Below are positions 1-6,136 of a DNA stretch of 6,136 bases, one piece after another (the stretch's first letter is position 1; each line of letters starts with the position of its first letter). The notes under the pieces are model-generated. The model was not told the DNA's origin. It made no database searches and saw nothing but the letters and a program-made list of their open reading frames with translations. The stretch comes from JAPXSY01 sp034003585. Lineage in GTDB: Bacteria > Verrucomicrobiota > Kiritimatiellia > RFP12 > UBA1067. The translations under genes and the position numbers were made by a program. Where the stretch lies: the NCBI GenBank assembly GCA_034003585.1, contig JAVEYH010000162.1:1-6136 (forward strand), in the 5' to 3' direction.

Positions 1-1
1 G

Positions 2-3000
2 TCCGGTATGCGGACCACGCTCGCTCAGGCATCCGTGCGGACGGCGGACGGCGTGTCCGCGGCGAACCTGAAAAGGCTTCCGGGCGTGCGGATCGAGGAA
101 GGCGAGGTTGTGCTGGCGTACGCTCCGGCGAGGGAAATCAGCGCTTTCGCGCCTATGGCCAAAGCGGACGCGGCGCAAAAATGGCACGGCTCCGACTACT
201 GGACCGGCTCCGAAGAGTGGGCCCGCGTCGGCAGGAATTGGCTGCATCCCGGCCATGCCGTCGATGTGGCGCGCACGTTCGTCGCGCCCGCGGACGGGCG
301 CGTGTCCGTCTCCGGCACCGTCAGGAAACTGCACCTCGACGGCGACGGCGTGAAGGTCTCTGTGCTGCACAAAGGCAAGATCCTCTGGTCGGCGGAACTG
401 GAGGGCAAAGACGGCACCGGCAAGGAACCCGCGCTCAAGCTCGATGTCAAGAAGGGCGACACGCTCCGGTTTATCGTGAACCGCAACGGCTCCCATAGCT
501 GCGACACCACGGGTTGGGATCCGGTCGTCGCGTACGAGGGCGGAATCGCATACCGGGCCTCCGAAGGCTTCTCGGACAAGCAGGAGGCGAACAACTGGCG
601 CTACGAGTTCTCGGGAGGTCCGGCCGCGCAGACGAGCCAGCCCGTCGTGTACGGCGTCGGCAAGGATTTCAAGCTCTACAAAGGCTCGCTCGACACCGCC
701 GCGTCCTTTCCGGCCGTGATCGTCTCGGACGGCAACAAGGAAGACGGCTTTATCGGCTATGTGATCGCCCGCGACTCGAGCGAGGCGTGGACGCTGACCC
801 AAAACGCCGGCGGGCTGAAGATGGCGGGCGCGGGCGCGGCTGTCGTGGCGCGCTACGACGGCACCTGGATCGAAGGGTTGAAGTTACTCGCAGAGCTGTC
901 AGGGGTAGGGACGCCTCCCCGAGGCGTCCGCAGCGGTTCCGGCGAACCCGCCCTGCCTGCGTTGAGTGCGGCGATACAGGCAGCCTACACGAAGGCCGTG
1001 GCCGGCGTGCCGCGCGCGCCGGAATTCGACCTCTTTCTGCTGGCGGTGTCGGAGTGGGTGCAGGACGACGGCCTTTTCGGCGGCGGGGATGAGAAACGGC
1101 TCGCCGAATGCGCGAAAGAGCAGGCGGAGCGCACAGAACAGATTACAGGGAAACCCGGCGCGCCGTCAGGTACGGGGTGGGGGGGGTACTTGCGCGCGCG
1201 GCTGCTGAAGCGCGCGGCCCTGCTGTCCGATCCCAGGCTCGCGTTCGGCGAGCTGCTCTTCTGCACGCGGCGCAACCCGTCCTGGAACCATGAGGTGGCG
1301 CAGTATTTCGGCTGGCGGCAACGTCCGGGCGGCAGCCTCTTCGCGCTTGAGAAACCGGGCCTCTCGCTGGCCCGGCGCGACCTGCTTGCCGGCAAGCTGC
1401 CGCAGGGCAACATCCTCGAGCCGCGCCTTTCCTACGACGCGAAGAAGATCCTCTTCTCGTTCGTGGCGACGGACGGCGCGCTCGACCCGCGCACCCTGCC
1501 TTGCAACGAAACCTCCACCAATCACCACTACTATCACCTCTACGAGCTCGGCGCGGACGGTACGGGCCTGCGCCAGATCACCCGCGACATCTACGACGAC
1601 CTGATGCCGGAGTGGCTGCCCGACGGCGGGATCGCCTTTGTCTCCACGCGCCGCCGCGCGACCTCGCGCTGCTTCTGGTGGGGCTACAGCGACCGCTGGC
1701 ACTCCTACACCGTGTTCCGCATGAACCCCGACGGCTCGGAGATCCGGCAGCTCTCCTGGAACGATGTGAACGACTGGTTCCCGGCGGTCGCCAACAGCGG
1801 CCACCTGCTTTTCGCGCGCTGGGACTACATCGACCGCGACGCGGTCACCCACCAGAACCTCTGGTCCATGCGGCCCGACGGCACGAACCCCATGGCCGTG
1901 TGGGGCAACGAGACGCCCAAGCCGCACTGCACTTTCCAAGCCAAGGCCATCCCCGGCAGCGGCAAGGTCGTCTGCGTCGCCTCGGCGCACCACGCTATCA
2001 CCGGCGGCCCGGTCATGCTGATTGATCCCGCCGTGCACAACAACAGCGAGGCCGCGGTGACGCGCCTGACCCCGGGCCATTACCCCGAAGCGGAACGCGG
2101 GCCGAACAACGAGTGGTACAACGCGCCCTGGCCCTTGGCCGAAGATCTGTTTCTCGTGGCCTACAGCCGCGACCCGCTGATGTACGAACCCGCGCGGCAC
2201 AACCCCGACTACGCGCTCGGGCTCTACGTGCTCGACGCCCGCGGCAACCGCGAGCTGCTCTACCGCGAAGGCCTTCTCGGCGCCACCTGCCCGACGCCGC
2301 TCGCGTCGCGCCCCGTGCCGCCGGTCCTGCCGTCCGTCAGCAATCCGCTGCTGGCGAAGCGCGGGCTGGGCGAGATGTTCCTCTCGGACGTGTATGAGGG
2401 CATGCCGAACGCGGAGCGCGGCACGATCAGGAAGATCCGCGTGGTGCAGGTCTTCCCCAAAACGACGCGCGATTCGATGGTGCCGCGCATCGGCGTGGCG
2501 GGCGAAGAAAACACGCGGGCGATCCTGGGCGAGACGTCGGTCGAGGCGGACGGGTCCGCGCGTTTCCTCGTGCCGGCCGGCAAGCCGATCCTGCTCCAGG
2601 TGCTGGACGCGGACGGGTTCGCCTACCGGACCATGCGTTCCAGCACCTCGCTGATGCCGGGCGAGCGCGTCTCGTGCGTCGGCTGCCACGAGAACAAGAT
2701 GGCGGTCTCGGCCGCGGCGCTGAAGGTCACGGCCGCCATGAAACGGCCCGCGGCCGAGCTGACGCCCACGCCGGAGTCGGGCCGGCCCTACGGCTTCGTC
2801 GAACAGGTGCAGCCGCTTTTCGACGCCAAGTGCGTCTCCTGCCACGGCGATCAGAACCCCAAAGGGGGCATCGCGCTCACCCGCACGCTCAGGGGCGCAT
2901 ACACGGCGTCCTATGATTCGCTCTGTTACACAACGAATTCGGAGGGCAAGCGCGTGCGCCGCCTGTCCAAAAAGAGCGGCCGTCCGCTGGTGACCTGCTA

Positions 3001-3238
3001 TCCGATGCGCAACCAGATCCAGGTCACGCCCGAAGGCGGGGAGGACGGAGCGCGCGGCAGCGGGCTGGTGCAGATGCTCAAGGCGGGCCACGGCGAGGTC
3101 AGGCTGACCCCCGGAGAGCTGCGCCGCATCGGCACGTGGATCGACATGAACGCGGTCTTCTACGGCGTGTACGAGCCCGAGGCCCAGCTCGCGATGCAGC
3201 GCGAAGGCAAGCCCGTGCCCATGCCGGAGATCCAGTGA
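2..3238 (+). CDS. Hydrazine synthase alpha-like dihaem c-type cytochrome with PD40 beta-propeller (5' partial)
   Basis: This is a large probable exported electron-transfer or redox protein; its substrate is unknown. Residues are numbered from the Met at position 8. Residues about 60-260 are beta-rich and domain-like (a glycine- and aspartate-rich sandwich, with SHSCDTTGWDPVV near 160). Residues about 320-460 are largely helical. Residues about 470-780 carry propeller repeats such as DGTGLRQITRD and NPDGSEIRQLS. Residues about 785-885 resemble the middle domain of the hydrazine synthase alpha subunit (VYEG, ERGTIRKIRVVQVFPK). Two haem-binding motifs follow, CVGCH at 890-894 and CVSCH at 942-946, and the end contains GTWIDMNAVFYGVYE. 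The order propeller, haem, haem matches HzsA, but the protein is longer, and no HzsB/C partner is visible, so hydrazine synthesis is not implied. Haem attachment needs export, yet the Met at 8 has no signal peptide and the frame is open to the window edge, so the true start is probably upstream. A palindromic repeat is translated at residues about 298-316. Confidence 0.85.
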   Translation, partial: SGMRTTLAQASVRTADGVSAANLKRLPGVRIEEGEVVLAYAPAREISAFAPMAKADAAQKWHGSDYWTGSEEWARVGRNWLHPGHAVDVARTFVAPADGRVSVSGTVRKLHLDGDGVKVSVLHKGKILWSAELEGKDGTGKEPALKLDVKKGDTLRFIVNRNGSHSCDTTGWDPVVAYEGGIAYRASEGFSDKQEANNWRYEFSGGPAAQTSQPVVYGVGKDFKLYKGSLDTAASFPAVIVSDGNKEDGFIGYVIARDSSEAWTLTQNAGGLKMAGAGAAVVARYDGTWIEGLKLLAELSGVGTPPRGVRSGSGEPALPALSAAIQAAYTKAVAGVPRAPEFDLFLLAVSEWVQDDGLFGGGDEKRLAECAKEQAERTEQITGKPGAPSGTGWGGYLRARLLKRAALLSDPRLAFGELLFCTRRNPSWNHEVAQYFGWRQRPGGSLFALEKPGLSLARRDLLAGKLPQGNILEPRLSYDAKKILFSFVATDGALDPRTLPCNETSTNHHYYHLYELGADGTGLRQITRDIYDDLMPEWLPDGGIAFVSTRRRATSRCFWWGYSDRWHSYTVFRMNPDGSEIRQLSWNDVNDWFPAVANSGHLLFARWDYIDRDAVTHQNLWSMRPDGTNPMAVWGNETPKPHCTFQAKAIPGSGKVVCVASAHHAITGGPVMLIDPAVHNNSEAAVTRLTPGHYPEAERGPNNEWYNAPWPLAEDLFLVAYSRDPLMYEPARHNPDYALGLYVLDARGNRELLYREGLLGATCPTPLASRPVPPVLPSVSNPLLAKRGLGEMFLSDVYEGMPNAERGTIRKIRVVQVFPKTTRDSMVPRIGVAGEENTRAILGETSVEADGSARFLVPAGKPILLQVLDADGFAYRTMRSSTSLMPGERVSCVGCHENKMAVSAAALKVTAAMKRPAAELTPTPESGRPYGFVEQVQPLFDAKCVSCHGDQNPKGGIALTRTLRGAYTASYDSLCYTTNSEGKRVRRLSKKSGRPLVTCYPMRNQIQVTPEGGEDGARGSGLVQMLKAGHGEVRLTPGELRRIGTWIDMNAVFYGVYEPEAQLAMQREGKPVPMPEIQ
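904..930 (+). repeat. Palindromic repeat unit inside the cytochrome gene
   Basis: A perfect 9-base stem (909-917 with 921-929, GGACGCCTC/GAGGCGTCC) encloses a CCC loop and is preceded by GGTAGGGACG-type sequence. The same 27-base layout recurs on the opposite strand at 3378-3404. The unit is read through in frame as glycine-, proline- and arginine-rich residues (GVGTPPRGVR) between two helical-looking segments, which looks like an in-frame insertion tolerated in a linker. A further short inverted repeat (935-939 with 944-948, GGTTC/GAACC) follows, so the inserted stretch may extend to about 957. The repeat is seen directly; insertion is inferred. Confidence 0.7.
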
Positions 3239-3304
3239 ACCCGACACCTGTAACGTCCCGAATTTGGGCGCGCGAGGGGAAGAGAACAAAGGGCAGCCGT
3301 TTTT

Positions 3305-3355
3305 GGCAGGGACGCATCACGCCTGCCGTGATGCCCGTCGAACGGAGGCGTCCGC
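3305..3355 (+). repeat. Compound palindromic element, rearranged relative of the 27-base repeat
   Basis: The element opens with GGCAGGGACG, one base different from the start of the other units, and closes with GAGGCGTCCGC, identical over 11 bases to 921-931. Between these ends lie a perfect 8-base hairpin (GCATCACG 3314-3321 with CGTGATGC 3327-3334, loop of 5) and a smaller one (CCGT 3335-3338 with ACGG 3342-3345). An outer GGAC/GTCC pairing (3310-3313 with 3350-3353) would close these into a three-way junction. GGCAGG (3305-3310) can alternatively pair with CCTGCC (3322-3327). It lies 66 bases after the cytochrome stop codon and is followed by CTTTTC, so it may also act as a transcription terminator, but the T run is short. 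Confidence 0.6.
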
Positions 3356-3377
3356 TTTTCGGCTTGATCAGGACAGA

Positions 3378-3404
3378 CGGACGGTTCGGGGAACCGTCCC
3401 TACC
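3378..3404 (-). repeat. Palindromic repeat unit in the convergent intergenic gap
   Basis: A perfect 9-base stem (GGACGGTTC 3379-3387 with GAACCGTCC 3391-3399) has a 3-base loop. Read on the minus strand it begins GGTAGGGACG and ends CGTCCG, exactly as the unit at 904-930 does on the plus strand. The two units differ only at two stem base pairs, and both differences are compensated on the other arm. It lies between the convergent cytochrome and transporter genes. No T run follows on either strand, so it is not a typical intrinsic terminator. Confidence 0.7.
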
Positions 3405-3628
3405 TGACATCGCTCAACGGCTATACTAAACGTAATCCGCTAGAGCGGCCTCTTGGAAGAAGCCCTGGAACCCGGCCGGGGCGCATCGCCGTTCCCCTGG
3501 CTCCGCTCGGTTCCCCGTGTACGGGAACGTGTGCCGCTTCGCTGTGAACGTGTACGGTCTCGTGCCCAAAGCTCATCCCGCTGTCACAACTGATCCCGCT
3601 CGTAAAGCAGGCGCCCCTTTCTTCGCTC
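3405..3628. other. Intergenic stretch without a credible gene; several small inverted and direct repeats
   Basis: This is the rest of the gap between the convergent cytochrome and transporter genes. It contains small inverted repeats: CCGCT/AGCGG at 3437-3448, an 8-base stem with one mismatch at 3447-3454 with 3457-3464, the palindrome CCCGGCCGGG at 3471-3480, and a hairpin with one bulged base at 3511-3527. GAACGTGT occurs at 3525-3532 and again in GAACGTGTACGG at 3546-3557. ATCCCGCT occurs at 3575-3582 and 3593-3600. No stem is followed by a convincing T run on the transporter strand, so I cannot assign a terminator. Confidence 0.5.
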
Positions 3629-5071
3629 TCATGACTCAACGAGCTCCCGTTCGATTTGCTCAAGCGTCTTGCCCTTGGTCTCGGGCACGCGCAACCACAT
3701 CACAGCGAACCCTGCGAGGCAGACGGCGCCGTAAAACCAGAAGGTTCCGGCCGCCCCCAGTGCCTCGTTAAGCGGCTTGAAGCTCACCGTCAACGCGAAA
3801 CAAGCGACCCACAGGGCGGAGACGCAAACGCTCAGCGCCGCGCCCCGGATGCGGTTCGGGAAGATCTCCGAGAGCAGAACCCACGTGACCGGCGCGAGCG
3901 TCATGGCGTAGAACGCGATGGCGACCAGCACCGTCACCAGCACGGCGAGGCCTTGCAGCCTGAGCGCGTAGCAGGCGCCGAGCAGTGCGTAGGTCAAGCA
4001 AAGCCCGCCCGCGCCCAGAAGCATGAGCGGCCGGCGGCCCCACCGGTCCACACTGCGGATCGCGACGAACGTGAAGAGCAGGTTGACGAGCCCGGTGATC
4101 ACGATGTTGAACATCGTCCCGCTCACGTCGTACCCCGCCGAACGGAAAATCTCCTCGGCGTAATTGAAGATCACGTTGATCCCGCACCACTGCTGGAAGA
4201 CCGCGAGGAAGACGCCCAGCGCCACAAGGGACAGCAGCCGCGGCTTCAGCAATTCGGTGACGCGCGCGTCCTGATGTGCGCCGCGAAGCGTCGCCTCCAC
4301 ATCTACCGCTTCGGCGCACGCGTAAGCCTCGCCGCCGATACGGGTCAGCACGCGGAGGGCCTCCGCCGGGCGTCCGCGTTTCAGCAGCCAGCGCGGCGAC
4401 TCGGGAATGGCCAGCGACAGCAGCAGGAAGAGCCCGGCCGGCACAGCTTCGGCGGCGAACATCCAGCGCCAGCCGAACCGGCCGTTCCATGAGTCGAGGA
4501 GCGCCTCCTGCGAGGCGTCGGCGGCCAACGGCGCGACGTTGTAGATCAGCAGGTTCACGAGCTGCGCGGCCAGCACGCCGATCACGATGGTGAGCTGGTT
4601 GACAGACACCAGACGGCCCCTGATCTCCGCCGGAGAGGTTTCGGCGATGTACAGCGGCGACACGTTCGAGGCCAGGCCGATCCCGACCCCTCCGAGAATA
4701 CGCGCCCACACAAACGCCGCATACGTGCCCGCCAAGGCCGTCCAGACCGCGGATGCGGTAAAGAGGAATGCGGCACCGGCCAGCAGCCACTTCCGGCCCA
4801 GACGATCCGCGATCGCCCCCGAGAGCAGCGCGCCCGCCAGGCACCCGGCCAGGGCGGAGCTCATGGCCCATCCCGCACGCCACGCCTGCCCTTCGCCGGC
4901 CAGGCCGAAATAGGGCTCGTAGAACGGCTTGGCCCCGCCGATCACCACCCAGTCGTAGCCGAACAGCAGCCCACCCATCGCCGCCACCAGGCAGATCAGC
5001 CACACGTACCGCATGTTGTACGTCGGTTTTCCATCCCCGGGAGCCGTATCCCCGGACCGTGCAACAGTCAT
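3629..5071 (-). CDS. Sugar porter family MFS transporter (XylE/GLUT-like)
   Basis: This is a complete 480-residue inner-membrane transporter, probably a proton-coupled monosaccharide symporter. It shows the sugar-porter signatures: GGLLFGYDWVVIGGA in TM1, DRLGRK (89-94) after TM2, RILGGVGIG (124-132) in TM4, PESPRWL (223-229) at the end of the N-terminal half, FQQWCGIN (292-299) in TM7, DRWGRRP (342-348), and PETKG (463-467) after TM12. About twelve hydrophobic segments are present, split 6+6 by a polar loop at about 230-275. Residues equivalent to the XylE substrate or coupling positions D27, R133, Q168, Q288, Q289, N294 and W392 are kept here as D40, R124, Q159, Q293, Q294, N299 and W397. 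The XylE Q415 position appears to be Leu420, so the exact sugar is uncertain. The ATG at 5071 is supported by GAGGTG six bases upstream. The gene converges on the cytochrome and follows the helicase on the same strand. Confidence 0.93.
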   Translation of the reverse strand: MTVARSGDTAPGDGKPTYNMRYVWLICLVAAMGGLLFGYDWVVIGGAKPFYEPYFGLAGEGQAWRAGWAMSSALAGCLAGALLSGAIADRLGRKWLLAGAAFLFTASAVWTALAGTYAAFVWARILGGVGIGLASNVSPLYIAETSPAEIRGRLVSVNQLTIVIGVLAAQLVNLLIYNVAPLAADASQEALLDSWNGRFGWRWMFAAEAVPAGLFLLLSLAIPESPRWLLKRGRPAEALRVLTRIGGEAYACAEAVDVEATLRGAHQDARVTELLKPRLLSLVALGVFLAVFQQWCGINVIFNYAEEIFRSAGYDVSGTMFNIVITGLVNLLFTFVAIRSVDRWGRRPLMLLGAGGLCLTYALLGACYALRLQGLAVLVTVLVAIAFYAMTLAPVTWVLLSEIFPNRIRGAALSVCVSALWVACFALTVSFKPLNEALGAAGTFWFYGAVCLAGFAVMWLRVPETKGKTLEQIERELVES

Positions 5072-5077
5072 CGCTCA

Positions 5078-5083
5078 CACCTC
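5078..5083 (-). promoter_or_regulatory. Ribosome binding site of the sugar porter gene
   Basis: On the minus strand GAGGTG lies six bases before the ATG at 5071-5069. This is a good match to the anti-Shine-Dalgarno sequence at suitable spacing and fixes the start. Met20 is the next in-frame Met and is less likely, because this site would then lie far upstream. Confidence 0.7.
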
Positions 5084-5131
5084 AACAGCATCTTCTGCCT
5101 TTAACTCATCAACCACAAGGCACCCTCAAGT

Positions 5132-5160
5132 TTGCATGATGAACAGGACGGCGTTATGAT
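5132..5160 (+). promoter_or_regulatory. Sigma70-like promoter facing into the helicase 3' end (candidate)
   Basis: TTGCAT (5132-5137) and TATGAT (5155-5160) are separated by exactly 17 bases. Four of six bases match the -35 consensus and five of six match the -10 consensus. Transcription from here would run to the right, antisense to the end of the helicase gene. No convincing plus-strand gene follows, so this is either an antisense or small-RNA promoter or a chance match. Promoter consensus in PVC bacteria is poorly established. Confidence 0.3.
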
Positions 5161-5183
5161 AAAGGCGAATGTTTCACCAGCAA
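5156..5183 (-). promoter_or_regulatory. Possible promoter for the sugar porter gene
   Basis: On the minus strand TTGCTG (5183-5178) and TATCAT (5161-5156) are 16 bases apart, just past the helicase stop codon and about 85 bases before the transporter ATG. The position suits a separate promoter for the transporter. The -10 element overlaps that of the oppositely directed candidate, because TATCATA and TATGATA are complementary readings of the same site. The match is moderate and this remains a suggestion. Confidence 0.3.
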
Positions 5184-5188
5184 CGCCA

Positions 5189-6136
5189 TTATTCGTTTGT
5201 CGGCACGTTCTCAAACACCCTTATCGCGTCCCGCCGCGTGATGACCGTGTCGTACAGGCCGATGTCTTCGCCTTCGTGCTTGTTGATCCCCGTGTAGCTC
5301 AGGCTGGAATCCTCGTAACGCTTGAACTTGTACACCGCGTCGTTCATCAGGGCGCTGTTGAACACCCCCAGGCTGACCAGCAGTTCAAAATCCTTCACAA
5401 CCAAGCCGGTGACCTTCTTGAAGAGTCCCGGTTCGAGCTGCGTGATCACATCCCGCAGCGTGCGCTCGCGATAGTCGGTCAGGTACATGAAGATCGGCAC
5501 CCGCGTGGCGAACTTGATAAGCTTCTCCTGTACCTGCTTCCGCAGGCTCTTGTACTTCTTCTCTTCCTCGGATAGCTCCTTCTTCTCCTTCGCGGTCATC
5601 TCTTCGTCGTTGGCCTCTTTGCGGGCCTTCTTGACGGCCTCGGACTTGTTGATGATCGTCTCGATCTCCTGATTCAGATTGCGGAACCCCTCGATGCCCC
5701 TCAGGGCGTCCATCGCCTTGGGGTTGTCCATCAGGCGGCGCAGGGTGTCGTTGTCGACGTTCACCAGCAAGGCGCTCTCCCAGCGCCGCGCCAGAAGCGT
5801 GGCGGTCGTCCCGCTCATCGCCATGTCGAGAATGCCGGCGGCGTCGATCTGCTTCATGGAGCTGCCGTCGTAGGCCAGTACCGGCAAGAAGCTGATGAAC
5901 TCCTCAACCTTCTTTTCCGGGTTCGCCTCGTCGACGTTCAGGCGGCAACTGTAGTCGGCGATCTGACGCAACGCCCGGTCCGGCGCGAAATCGAAGACGT
6001 AGCACTCCTCCTTGATGACCTGCTCCTCGTTTGGCGACGCGCCGTCCGGATTGCGGACCGTCCAGGGCGACTGCACCCGGAAGGCCGCCTGAAAGTACGT
6101 TTCCGGGCTGGAGGAGTTGCGCAGCATGAGGATGCC
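5189..6136 (-). CDS. C-terminal part of a restriction-type DEAD/DEAH (SF2) helicase, partial
   Basis: The frame is open to the right window edge (codons GGC ATC CTC precede the first visible Met), so this is the last 315 or so residues of a larger protein. The first visible residues, ILMLRNSSSPETYFQAAFRVQSPW, look like the end of motif V and motif VI of superfamily 2 helicases as found in type III/Res-like and related restriction ATPases; motif VI is the divergent form QAAFRVQ rather than QxxGRxxR. Residues about 150-205 (from the Met at 6127) are a highly charged Lys/Glu helix, probably a coiled coil. RVPIFMYLTDYRERTLRDVI follows, then a helical C-terminal domain ending VFENVPTNE. Its likely role is the ATP-dependent DNA-translocating subunit of a restriction or other defence system, acting in the cytoplasm. 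No methylase or nuclease is visible. The gene appears less GC-rich than the cytochrome gene, which would fit horizontal transfer. The exact family is uncertain. Confidence 0.7.
   Translation of the reverse strand, partial: GILMLRNSSSPETYFQAAFRVQSPWTVRNPDGASPNEEQVIKEECYVFDFAPDRALRQIADYSCRLNVDEANPEKKVEEFISFLPVLAYDGSSMKQIDAAGILDMAMSGTTATLLARRWESALLVNVDNDTLRRLMDNPKAMDALRGIEGFRNLNQEIETIINKSEAVKKARKEANDEEMTAKEKKELSEEEKKYKSLRKQVQEKLIKFATRVPIFMYLTDYRERTLRDVITQLEPGLFKKVTGLVVKDFELLVSLGVFNSALMNDAVYKFKRYEDSSLSYTGINKHEGEDIGLYDTVITRRDAIRVFENVPTNE

Noticed and set aside
1002..1022. A CCGGCG/CGCCGG inverted repeat in the cytochrome gene.
   Set aside because: It is a short stem in a very GC-rich coding stretch, expected by chance, with no relation to the GGTAGGGACG family.
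1166..3289. A 707-codon open frame on the minus strand, antisense to the cytochrome gene.
   Set aside because: It is rich in Arg, Ala, His and Val, with no recognisable domain. It mirrors the strong third-position GC bias of the real gene on the plus strand, whose product has clear haem and propeller motifs.
3300..3404. A CRISPR array, considered because of several palindromic repeats.
   Set aside because: There are only two or three units. They are not direct repeats of constant length, there are no regular spacers, and one unit lies far away inside a gene on the other strand.
3136..3429. A 97-codon plus-strand frame spanning the cytochrome 3' end and the repeats.
   Set aside because: It starts inside the cytochrome gene in another frame, and its tail is only translated repeat sequence.
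3421..3663. An 80-codon minus-strand frame at the 3' end of the transporter (SFGHETVHVHSEAAHVPVHGE).
   Set aside because: It overlaps the end of the transporter. Its His/Val-rich segment comes from the short DNA repeats, and no domain or ribosome binding site is evident.
3768..5078. A 436-codon minus-strand frame overlapping the sugar porter.
   Set aside because: It is Arg/Gly-rich with no membrane segments. The overlapping frame encodes an unmistakable MFS transporter with a ribosome binding site.
5132..5575. A 147-codon plus-strand frame downstream of the promoter-like signal.
   Set aside because: Its TTG start lies inside the proposed -35 element, and nearly all of it is antisense to the helicase gene. 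Its composition is typical of a shadow frame.

Overview
This GC-rich window holds three protein-coding genes. Two of them run off the window edges. The gene content suggests an uncultured member of the Planctomycetes-Verrucomicrobia-Lentisphaerae (PVC) group, perhaps Verrucomicrobia or Kiritimatiellota. The reasons are the very large dihaem cytochrome related to the hydrazine synthase alpha subunit, a protein type I associate with those phyla, and short palindromic repeats scattered between and inside genes. This placement is inference; no rRNA or other phylogenetic marker is present.

Layout. Positions 2-3238 (+) encode a multidomain protein: an N-terminal beta-rich region, a helical linker region, a beta-propeller of PD40/TolB type, a hydrazine-synthase-alpha-like middle domain and two CxxCH haem sites. 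Its true start lies left of the window. Positions 3239-3628 are a non-coding gap between two convergent genes, holding palindromic repeat units and several small inverted repeats. Positions 3629-5071 (-) encode a complete sugar-porter-family MFS transporter. Positions 5072-5188 are a short intergenic stretch with the transporter's ribosome binding site and two overlapping promoter-like signals facing opposite ways. Positions 5189-6136 (-) are the C-terminal part of a restriction-type superfamily 2 helicase whose N-terminal part lies right of the window.

There is no sign that the three genes form one pathway. The cytochrome and the transporter converge. The helicase and transporter share a strand but are separated by 117 bases. 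The most interesting structure is a palindromic element: two copies, one inside the cytochrome coding sequence and one in the intergenic gap, share identical flanks and loop but differ by two compensated base pairs in the stem. A third, rearranged relative lies next to the intergenic copy. The helicase fragment hints at a defence locus to the right, which cannot be judged from this window.
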